This document shows positions 28,701-40,700 of a stretch of 64,000 nt of DNA, piece after piece. The translations under genes were made by a program, and so were the position numbers. The stretch comes from Arion vulgaris (lineage: Eukaryota > Mollusca > Gastropoda > Stylommatophora > Arionidae). How positions within the stretch are numbered: the stretch's first letter is position 1; each line of letters opens with the position of its first letter. Location of the stretch: positions 64,037,644 to 64,101,643 of the forward strand of contig CM036756.1 in NCBI GenBank assembly GCA_020796225.1, in the 5' to 3' direction. The notes below the pieces were generated by a model. It made no database searches, was not told the DNA's origin, and was given only the letters and a program-made list of their open reading frames with translations.

Positions 28701-31700
28701 CAAAGTCTTCTACAACAGAACATCAGGAAAGAAGGCGAGAGGACCATGAAAAAGATGGTTAGAGGGCATAGCAGAATCCTGTCAAAGACCAAAAATAACA
28801 ATCACCCACCAGAACAGCGCAAGACAAAAACAGAAAACCTCAACCCTGGGCAACAACCCGGTAGCAGCTTGACGACAAAAGAAGAAAAAGAACATCTTAG
28901 TGATTAAAAACGTATTTTTCAATGCGGTATTTTGTGTGTTATAGAAGACGTGTTTCTGGTTGGACGCCGGTCATAATTTTATAATCAGTTATATGATGAA
29001 TATCATCATAGAACTCCGAACACGTACATAGGTGCTCCGATCTCCGCTTTAACAAATCTATCAGCGTCCAGCGACATATCACGCCAGTTCGATTTTGATT
29101 AATCAATCTTTTTGCATATTTGGTATGTCGTTGTTTGTCGATGTTTTCTGGCTACACAAATATCGACACCCATCTCTCTCAATCTGGTCAGTGACTGGGA
29201 TTAATAACCCTTAAACTCTTCTGTTCAATTTTATAATGAAATATTAAATTGTTAATCATGACAATAGAGGTTAATATATATATATCCTCTGTACCTTATA
29301 TGTTACATAGGCACTGCAAGTAATTTCTTCATACCTCTTGTCCTGGCAACTCACCCAATCCTTCATGGAATTGAGACCGATATTTCTTGCCTCCTCCAGC
29401 TCTGTCCTGGGCAACTCACCCAATCCCTTCCATGGAATTGAGACCGATATTTCTTGCCTCTCTCAGCAAAGTTCGTTTCAGGGTTTTCCTTGGGGTCCTC
29501 TTTTCTTGAACCCGATGCCTCCTGCTTCAATGTCTGCTTTGGTATTCCTTGATAATTTCTTCTCAATGTGTACCCAACATATCGTGATCTCCTTCTTATA
29601 ACAGCTGCTGCTAGTGGTTGAACAGACATTTCTCTGATTTCATCATTTCTCATGAATTCGTCTCATTTCATTATTTGTTCGCAGACTTCTAATTTCAAAT
29701 GCATTCAACGACGTTCGTGTAGTGTCGGGGCATGCAAGGGAAGCAAATAATAGTACCATTGTGACCTACAATGCATGTCGTAAGAGGCAACTGATGTAGG
29801 CCCTAGGAATGTTACCCTATTAAATGAAAAGCAGCGCAGAAATCGGATGTGCTGACCTACTTGTAAGCGCATAACTGGCACAGCGTACAGTCGCTCTTAG
29901 GCTCAGATCACATACAATTCACAGAGTGGTTAACAAGTGGTCGATATGGAACGTTCGAAGAAGAAAAAGAAATGCATTCAACTTATTTTCTATTTTTTCT
30001 TTCTGTCTTTCTCGAATCCTGTATGTCTCACAGCGTCAGGTCAAGAAGAGATTTCTAACACGGGCCCTAGTATACTCTTTATAGATAGTCCCTTTCGTCG
30101 CCTCTGTTATCTCTCAGGTCCATATTTTGCGTGGCCGGCCTTTTGCTTTGTACCCATTGTATCGGAGCAGCATTGCTCTTTGAGGTGCACTGTCTGTTGG
30201 TAATCTGCTTACGTTGCCGAACCATTTAATTTGTTGTTTCTTGATGAAGTCTAGTACTGATGTTGTACCCATTTTTTCCTGAAGTCTTACTTTCTATATC
30301 TTTAGTAATTTTCCAACTCTCGCTGACATATACTTGCACTAAGTCTAAAATAACAACTAAAACTATAAAATTTTATATACATACTATAAGAAGTAGACAT
30401 ATTAATAAGAATATAGAGATTATAATAATTGATATTAAGATAATAATTTCTGTAAAGATAACAAATACACAGATTACATTTACCTTTACATTTGCTAGTT
30501 GTCTGGTCTATAATGGCTTTTGTAGAAGTTATTTTTCCAAACCTGAAAAGAAATATAAAAAAATGAAATATTTTTAATTATCTTGTATTCATAATAGACA
30601 TAAGCCTTATAATGTCAGTCTAGGTCAAATTATGTCTCATTAAAACAATCGATAAACGTGTTGTACGTTTATAAATGTGTTGTACGTTTATAAATGTGTT
30701 GTTTATAAATGTGTTGTTTATAAATGTGTTGTTATGTTCTTGAGGGATAGAAAACATCTGACGTTTTTCTAGACTTAACAATTGTTTATGTGGACATATG
30801 TTAAAAATGTTTTCTTTCTCAGCCACTCTCACTCATTCACTCTCTCACTCTCTCACTCATTCTCTCCCTTACTCACACGCACACAAATATTTTTACGAGG
30901 TCTCTGTAGCGTAGAGGCAAGGTGCTCGTCTCTCGTGCCAAATGTAACCGGTTCGCTCTCTCGTGGAGCCATCGGAATATTTTTACAGAGATCCCTGATA
31001 TCAGTGTAGGTGAGATCGAGTTCCATGTCATATCGGAGACGAACGATAAAACGTAGGTCCCGTGTTCATTTTGATTATGTAAAAGAACTCCTGACAGTTC
31101 AAAATCGAGAGAGCAGGAGGAAAAGCTACTGTCCCAGCACAATTCACTAGAAAACTATATCAAATAAAATTCATAAGAAACTTCACAATCTTCTAAATTA
31201 CATCGGGGTCCTCGCTGGTGCTACGGAGTTCGTGCACTGCAGCTGAGATCTTCCTGTGTAAGAAAGAGATCGGAGCACACATGGTTACTCACCGAAGTGC
31301 AATGATGATGATCCTATCAATTAATGAATAAATCAATACAACTATTTGACAAGTATGAAGAATAGACAAGTCATCATAGAAAGTGTTATATCATCATCAA
31401 ATAGCTTGTCCTGAACAGAACTTTGCCACCCCAACAGTCCTCCGGAATTTCTCTCTCTCTCTCATAGGACAGATGTCCTGCATGTGCAGCCGTCATGTTC
31501 AAACCATCTGTTACATCCTGAATCCATCTTCTCCGTGGTCTGCCTCGTCTTCTCTTTGCAGGTATTGTATAGTGTTGTATAGTAAACGTAATATGTTCCA
31601 AAAGTGGTTAGAAATGATAAAGTGTTTCAGACATTATTATATTACTTCTTACTGTAGTACGTTACATCTCGTCTTGCAAGCAATTGTTCCATCCTTGTCA

Positions 31701-34700
31701 ACTCGTTCAATTTTCTCTATGGAATTCTTTTGTCCTTCTCTGCTTTTTTTGCCGTTAAGCGTAGTAGGTTTCACTGATGATCCGTTTCCGAGATAGTGCA
31801 CGCTCGGTCTCTTGATATGCTGTGGTATTTGAGTTTTAAGATTGTAACTCCATCAACACATCTTCTTCTTGGTCTGCCCCTTCCTCTTGATGATTCCCGC
31901 CTCTTTCAGTAAAGTTCGTTTCATAATTTTCCTAGGACATCCTTTTTGTCTTGAATCTTTTGCTTTCCACTGCAATGTCTGCTTTTGCTTCCCACTGCAA
32001 TGTCTGCTTTTGCTTTCCACTGCAATGTCTGCTTTTGCTTTCCACTGCAATGTCTGCTTTTGCTTTCCACTGCAATGTCTGCTTTTGCTTTCCACTGCAA
32101 TGTCTGCTTTTGATTTCCACTGCAATGTCTGCTTTTGCCTCCCACTGCAATGTCTGCTTTTGCTTTCCACTGCAATGCCTGCTTTTGTTCCATACACATT
32201 TTCGCAATCTCTTCTTTGCTTTCGTTCTTTACGACCAATTTTAATCACTCTTGGTGATATGTTTGATCTTTGCCAAGAACGTGTGCATATACGTTGCACA
32301 TTGGTTTGGTAGGCCCCTAAACGCATAGGTATGGTTCTTATAGTCTTGTCGATGTCGTTGTTTAAGTGAAGATCAGGTTATTAGATATAAATCCTTTGAA
32401 AAAAATGTCACTTTCGTTCGAGGCAAGTCATTAATTCATGATACAAAACCTGTGTTGTTTTTCTTAACCTGTGTTTTAAATGAATCTAAAAGTGTAATAG
32501 TCCGTCGGAAAGCTAGAACAATTTGGCAGTAGATTAAAACAAAGTAGTAGAAAGTAGAACATTTGAGGGAAAGACTATAACAAACATGTGGAAGATTTTA
32601 ATAAAAGAGGGGAAGATTTTAATAAAAGAGGGGAAGATTTTAATAAAAGAGGGGAAGATTTTAATGAAAGAGGAGAAGATTTTAATGAAAGAGGAGAAGA
32701 TTTTAATAAAAGAGGAGAAGATTTTAATGAACGAGGGGAAGATTTTAATAAAAGAGGGGAAGATTTTAATGAAAGAGGAGAAGATTTCAATGAACGAGGG
32801 GAAGATGTTAATGAAAGAGGGGAAGATTTTAATAAAAGAGGAGAAGATTTTAATGAACGAGGGGAAGATGTTAATAAAAGAGGGGAAGATTTTAATAAAA
32901 GAGGGGAAGATTTTAATAAAAGAGGAGAAGATTTTAATAAAAGAGGAGAAGATTTTAATAAAAGAGGAGAAGATTTTAATGAACGAGGGGAAGATGTTAA
33001 TGAAAGAGGGGAAGATTTTAATAAAAGAGGAGAAGATTTTAATAAAAGAGGAGAAGATTTTAATAAAAGAGGAGAAGATTTTAATAAAAGAGGAGAAGAT
33101 TTTAATGAACGAGGGGAAGATTTTAATGAACGAGGGGAAGATTTTAATGAAAGAGGGAAAGATGTTAATGAACGAGGGGAAGATTTTAATGAAAGGGGAA
33201 GATGTTAATGAAAGAGGGGAAGATGTTTAATGAAAAGTATAACAAACGAATGAAAAGTATAACAAACGAAGTATAACAAACGAATGAAAAGTATAACAAA
33301 CGAATGAAAAGTATAACAAACGAATGAAAAGTATAACTAACAAACAAATGAAAAGTATAACAAACAAATGAAAAGTATAACAAACGAATGAAAAGTATAA
33401 CAAACAAATGAAAAGTATAACAAACAAATGAAAAGTATAACAAACAAATGAAAGGCTAAAACAAACGAGTGGAAAACAAGAAAACGAGTGGAAAACTAGA
33501 AAAAACAAGGGTAGACGACTGTGAACGAGTGGAAGAAATCGAGTGGAAAACAATAAAATCTGAGGAATGAAAAATGGCACAAGTTAATTATTAGAGAAAA
33601 CCGGTATCCGGTTAACTGACACCGGGGGATGATCCTAGAGAAGCTACTGACCGGTTTTAAAAACCAATAAAAAGGATAAGGAAACAGGCGAAATAGTAGA
33701 AGAAATGGGTTTGGCGAGTAAGAGACAGCGGTTGGCGACTAAGAGACAGCGATGGACGGCTCCGAGACACCGATTGACGGCTAAAAGACAGCGATGGACG
33801 GCTATGAAGACACAACCTTTGATAGCTAATTAAACTAATTAAATAAATACGGTAAGTATTTAAAGCAATTATTTAAGATAAATAAAGCAAGAGTCAGATT
33901 AACAGAATAGAGCAAGTTGTAATTGTCAAACTACGCAAGGTCACAACAGTTAGAGATACTAACCTTTCACATGGAAGCGAGTCATGGACAACACAATTAA
34001 CAGTCTGCAAAATTTATGCAGTCTTATCTAAAAGGTGTAGTTTTTGCAAGAGAATGTTAAGAATCACACAAGCTGCTAAAATAACTAATATTGGTTTGCT
34101 GAAAGAGGTAACGGTGTAAAAAAAAACTTATTATAAATGTAAGAAAGAGAAAGTAATAGTTTTTGAAGCATGTAGTGAGAGAGGTTTAGAACACATATTG
34201 TCAGACGGTTAAAATTAATGGCACACAATACACACGGACGACAGAGAGAGACTATTTTGGACATCATAGTTTTATGGCATGAAAGAGTGTTAACATTCGA
34301 CATTTTTGTGCCATATTTAGCGTGAATAATTAGTAAGTACTACCGGCTACCAGCTGCGTAATTCTGTATCCGGTTCTCGGACTAAAAACGGATGTCCATC
34401 CCTGGCTTAAAGAATTTTTACAAAACTTGTCATTACGAGTCTTTGTTCCCATTTCTGAGAGCACGCTGAAGAATAGTTTGAAGAAGAAGAATGTAAGCCG
34501 CTTGCTGGAAGCTCACGCTAGGCATGTGCTGATTATCAGTTATATTTGCTCCGCAATTGAAAAAAGACTTGATCTTACCAAGGAATCGAACACGAGATGT
34601 TTCGTCAAGAATGACTACTATTGCGTTTATTTATTCGACCACCCGCTATCCCAGTAAATGTATACATGGATGAAACGTGAAATGTTATGATCGGACCAAT

Positions 34701-37700
34701 TCTGAAGAATAAACAAAAATGAGGCTGATTTATTATTAAGACCATCAACATTGCACTTCGGTGAGTAACCATGTGTGCTCCAAACTCTTTCTTACACAGG
34801 AGATCTCAGCGGCAGTGCACGAACTGAGTAACACAGGCGAGTGTCCCCAATGCAATTTAGAAGATAGTGAAAATATTTTGTAGGAATTTTATTTTTTAAT
34901 ATTTCTAATGGATTTTGTTCGGGCTGCGGCTTTCCAGCGTGCTGTTCTGGATTATGAACGTCAATGGTTCTTTTACGTGCTCAACTTAAGCACAGGACCC
35001 ACGTTTTATATGACGTTTGATATCAAAAACGTGTTATTTTCAGTTCATCTACAGAGGTTTCCAAATAGATAAAATTAATGCATCATTTATCAATGTCGTC
35101 TACCTAGAGACATTAAAGGACAAATACGTGCCAAACACCTATCTTACAAACTAAATCTAGACCATCAGACTCCCAAACATTTTTGTCTGGGATTGGGAGG
35201 GAAGGTAGGGGGAAAGGGAGAAGATGGGATGGGGGTAAGTCGTTCTTAACACTGACATATATTTATTACCGCTCGAAAAAAATTTATTTCATCTTTATTT
35301 GTCTTTTATTGATTTACCAAGTTTTAAAAATAAAATAATAATATGCACAAGCAGATGTAAGAATGGCAAAATAAAATTTATAGAACACATACACATTTTT
35401 TAAGATTTGGTTTTTATTTAGCTAGTACTTAATAATAATAATAATTCCTCTCGTACCGTTATACGTTACATAGGGTCTGCAAGTAATTTCTCCATATCGC
35501 TCTATCCTGGGCAACTCGCTCAATCTCCTCCATGGAACTGAGACCGATATTTCCTGCCTTTCTCAGCAAAGTTCGTTTCAGGGTCTCCTTAGGTCGACCT
35601 CTCTTTCTTGAACCCTTTGCATCCCACTTCAATGCCTGCTTTGATATTCGTTGATCATTTCTCCTCAAGGTGTGTCCAACATATCTCCATCTTCTCTTTC
35701 TTATAACAGTTGTCACTAGTGGTTGACCAGACATGTCTCTGATTTCATCACTTCTTCTGAATTCGTTCCATTTTATATTCATTATTTTTCGCAGACATCT
35801 ATTTTCAAATGCATTCAATTTGCTTTCTATATCCTTAGTCATTTTCCAACTCTCTCTAGCATAGCTTACATTTATTAAATATTTACTTAAATATTTATCT
35901 AGCTAGTACTTACATTTATTAAATATTTTTTTTTAATGTTAACAAAATGAATACTACAGTATTGATAGAATTAACGGACATTTTTAATTGCTTGATTACA
36001 AAAATAACGTTATTGAATAAGCAGTAAACGGTTAAATGGTACATGTTTAAACTAAGTCAACAGATGTATGTATCCATGTCAACAAATAATATAGAAGATA
36101 CTCAGAAACCTGGACCGAACAACAAGAATGAAAATACCTTGCGCTGAGGCTTTTACTGTGTGTTGCTACTGCAAGATGGAGACTGTAAGGGGGAAAATGC
36201 ATAACAGTAGGAACAACTCTTAATATAATGACAAAATAAAAGAGTTTGAACAAGATGAAGCAACTTTGAGCATTTCTTCTCAGAGTATGCTCAACATAAC
36301 TTTATCTCCTCTTTTGTAAAATAAATGTGATACTTCCAAATGATCAGAAATCTCTCTCATTTTATCTCAATTTCTGAATTTCTCCAATTTTATGTTCCTT
36401 TTTTCGCAGATATCTATTTTCAAATGCATTCAACTTACATTCTACATCTATAGCCATTTTACAACACTTGCTGGCATATGTTATGAATGAGACAACACTG
36501 GAATTGAAAATTCAAACTTAGTTTTTAAAATGTATAACTTGAAGTTCCATATTTTATTTAGGCATTTGAAAGCTGATGTTGCTTTAAGTTTCATATTTCA
36601 TAACGCAAATAAAACGAAGAGACATTTCACAATAAAGAATTAAATAATTCTATTGCTATTACATTTTCAGAAAAGGCATGTTTTAGTGGGGAGAAAAGGC
36701 ATGTTTTAGTGGGAGAAAAGGTATATTTTGGTGGGGAGAAAAGGCATGTTTTAGTGGGGAGAAAAGGCATGTTTTAGTGGGGAGAAAAGGCATGTTTTAG
36801 TGGGGAGAAAAGGCATGTTTTAGTGGGGAGAAAAGGTATGTTTTAGTGGGGAGAAAAGGTATGTTTTAGTGGGGAGAAAAGGTATGTTTTAGTGGGGAGA
36901 AAAGGTATGTTTTAGTGGGGAGAAAAGGTATGTTTTAGTGGGGAGAAAAGGCATGTTTTAGTGGGAGAAAAGGTATGTTTTAGTGGGGAGAAAAGGTATG
37001 TTTTAGTGGGGAGAAAAGGTATGTTTTAGTGGGGAGAAAAGGCATGTTTTAGTGGGAGAAAAGGTATGTTTTGGTGGGGAGAAAAGGCATGATTTGGTGG
37101 GGAGAAAAGGCATGTTTTGGTGTGGAAAAAACGTCAATGGGTGGAAAAAATAGTTGTATGGTGTAAGGGAGACGATTTTGTCACACAAAAAAGAATTATG
37201 GACAGTCAATAAGCAAAACATAATGTTCATTTAAGTCACTGACTTGAATACATAATAATCATACGTATTATGCTGGGGCCCGCAATGGAAGCAAAGAATA
37301 GTACCGCTGCAAACTACAAGGCATGTCGTAAGAGACGACTGATGTAGGACCTAGGGAAGCTACCCTAGTAAATAGATAGCATCGCAGAAATCGGATGTGT
37401 TGGCCTACATAACTGGCACAACGTACAATCACTCTTAGGCTCAGATCACATACAAATCACGCAGAGTGATTAACAAGTGGTCGATATGGAGCGTTAGTTG
37501 AAGAAGAAAATACATAATAATGAGAACTGATATCGTAAATACGTGATTACATACATAAGGCGAAACACGTAAAAAATACATAATAATGAGAACTTGTATC
37601 GTAAATACGTGAATACATAAATAAGACGAAACACGTAAAAAATACATAATAATGAGAACTTGTATCGTAAATACGTGAATACATACATAAGACGAAACAC

Positions 37701-40700
37701 GTAAAAAATACATAATATTGAGAACTGGTAACTTAAATACGTGATTACATACATAAGACGAAAAACGTAAAAAATACATAATATTGAGAACTGGTAACTT
37801 AAATACGTGATTACATACATAAGACGAAAAACGTAAAAAACGAAGTAATGTAATTTTACAAACAACGAAAACAACTTACAGCAACGTTTCGAGCTAAAGG
37901 CCTTTATCAAGCAAAGGATACACAACAAGCGACGAGGTTAAGACAGTTTCTATACACTAGAGATCACAGATACAATCAAACGATAAACATGTAACTGTCA
38001 TAAAATGAAAAAGGTGTGACTAAAAACGAAATAAATATGAAAAACTAGAAATGGAAATATATCTATACAGCAAGTCTCTGGCTCAAGTTGATACACATGC
38101 GTGTCATATTAACAGATTATCTATCCTCTCTGCCAGTGACACGATTATTAAGGTTCTAGGGGAAGTCCAACTAAGCCCATGATTTAGTTAATTTAGGATT
38201 CATTATCTGTTTCTGTATTGTCCCCGAAGAAGACTTATAGTCGATACGTCGGATTTTTGTCAAGTTTATTATTATTTTATTATTAATTTTTGCTGGCTTA
38301 TGTGATACCATACACATGTGTCTTTGTCCTGAAATACCATTTTATTACGTATCACCGCAGCCTTCCTCGGTTTTCTCCAGATCTGATCTGATCCACTCTG
38401 ACCATATCAGATTTGTAGGTTTCCGTACATCACAACCAACTAAGCAACCAACAAATGGTAATTGTTTTGTCTTTCGCCTTTTCGCAATGTGGTAATATTG
38501 GTCTATGTTTGACATCAGGAAGTGATGTATCGTCCACGATGTGGTCCCGGTAACTAGATGTTTAAACCAACAGACAAAATACAACTGATCTCTGATTAAA
38601 ACATTGATTGATTGATTGATTGATTGAATGATTGATTGATTGATTGATTGAATGATAGGACCATCATTGCTGCACTTCGGTGTATAAACATGTGTGCTTC
38701 GATCTCTTTTTTTAAACAGTGAGATTTTAGCGACAGTGCACACACGCCGCAGCACCTACGAGGGTCCCCGATGTAATTTTGAAAATGGTGACAGTTTTTA
38801 TAGCATTCTATGTTAATCTTTTAAATGAATATTGCTCGGGCAGCGGTTTTGCAGTCTATTCAAATCGATTTTGAATTGTCAAGTGTTCTTTTACGTGCTG
38901 AACGTGAACATGGAAACTATGATTCATCGTTCGTATCTGATAGGACTGGGAACACGATCTCACTTACAGTGAAAAAAAAATCCTATCTTCACGCTGGAAG
39001 CATTGATAAATAACGAAGTAAGTAAGCAGTAAGGATGACATTACATTTGATCGCCCGAGTGGTTACCGGGGCCAAAATTTGGGGTGTAAAGAATAGAACC
39101 ACTGTTACCTGCCGCGCATGTCGTAAGAGGCGACTAAAGAGATTTGGCTGAAATCCGATGCACGTGTCCTAAACGTGTAAAAGTCTATGCGTTTAGAGGC
39201 CTACCAAACCAATATATACATGTTCTTGGCAAAGATCAAACATATCACAAAGAGTGATTAAAATTGGTCGTAAAGAACGAACGCAAAGAAGAACTAGACT
39301 TGATAACAGAGAACATACTTTGCGCAGATTTATGACAACTGACACCCATTGAAAAGGTACATTGACACGAGACGTGACAATTGTCTTGTCTTTAACATTT
39401 AAGAACATGCCGCTAGAACACTTGTTCTCAATCGTTTTCGAGCAGCGACCCCTTTTTACAATAGTCAAGTGGCTAATGACCGACCTCAATTTTTTCCAGT
39501 CAAATTTACATGAAAATGTATTATTTATAAGTTGCAACAAAAACAAGTGTACCACCACTAGTTCGTCTAGGACCGCAGAAAGTAGGAGAGTTATTGAAGA
39601 AGATTATTGTGTTACACGAGTTAAGTAAACAAAGAGCATTACATGGGTATGTGGCTAAGTGGTTAAGCTCTGCCTTGCGTTCTGAAGGTGGTGGGTTCCA
39701 ATCCGGACAGGCATCGTTCTGTTCACGAGTGCATTGTTTCCAGAGATCTCTAAGATTATTGCTGGGGATACGGAATGCGTGCTTTAAGCAATACTCTCGG
39801 CAGGTGGCGTGCTATTTTTGCAGAGAGGGACTACGCCATTTGCGGTAAAACCTGATGCAATGAATTGAATCCTTCGGCTTTAAACAAAGCAGATAAACAA
39901 TTTTATACTACAGAAAATAGTTATAAAGTAATATTTATGTGATATAATATTATATTAATATGTATGACATTTTTCGTCTTCAGATATGGTCATTTGGTAT
40001 GAGTGTAAATGTTACGACTTCTAAGTTTACGTTTGCTTATCTTGTCTTCAAGAAGCACATCAACAAACTTCTTTTAGAAAGATGATACACTTTTGAGTAA
40101 TGTTGTTTTCTATACATCTCGGTCATCTGCAAGTTTTCCCATTTGTTAGGACAGATAGAAAAGTCATCCTTTGATGTCTTGTAAATGTCCTGAGAAGTTG
40201 CCAGCCTTGCACATACTTTTCTTCGGAAAGTTCATATATATATAATATAATAAGCTGATGCCGTTATTGTTTTGATCCTGATTTTTATAGTTCTCATTCT
40301 GATTGATTTTCATCATCATTGCACTTCGATGAGTAACCATGTATGCTCCGATCTCTTTCTTACACATGAAGATCCCAGGTGCAATACACGAACTCCGTAG
40401 CACCGGCGAGGGTCTCAGATGTAATTTTGAAGATAAAGATGTTTTTGTATGAATTTTATTTTAATCCTTTCTAATGAGTTGATGCCGGGCAGCGTCTTTA
40501 CAGCCAGTTCTTCTTTTTGAACTGCTAAGGGTTCATTTACGTGCTCAAATTAAACACGGGATCTACGTTTTATCGTCCGTCTCCGAGATGACTAGGAACG
40601 ATCTCACCTACACTGAGATCAGGGATCGCTGGAAAAATATCCAGGTGGCTCCACGAGGGAGCGAACCTGTTCCCTCTGACACAAGAGTTGAACACCTAAC

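Larger units (their letters stand above)
29284..30335 (-). pseudogene. LINE-B 3' end, interrupted by SINE-1 and LINE-F
   Basis: Minus strand: [40 protein letters not shown], then [21 protein letters not shown] ~60-bp segment with ctcacccaatcc is tandemly duplicated (29340-29400 and 29400-29460). LINE-B resumes right of the SINE-1 at 29983 (ttattttctat) and again after the LINE-F piece at about 30288 (tttctatatctttagtaatt). So one old element holds two later insertions, just beside RBMS exon 2. Confidence 0.75.

Noticed and set aside
31853..32326. ORFs of 157 and 147 residues on opposite strands
   Set aside because: A 25-bp array inside a LINE-B remnant. Only the LINE tail on the minus strand has any coding ancestry.
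32586..33230. Plus-strand ORFs of 214 and 206 residues
   Set aside because: Product of a 21-bp tandem repeat open in several frames, antisense within an RBMS intron, with no splice or promoter context.
34427..34657. 76-residue ORF as host gene
   Set aside because: No motif; overlaps a tRNA-like B-box string on the other strand, more likely SINE debris.
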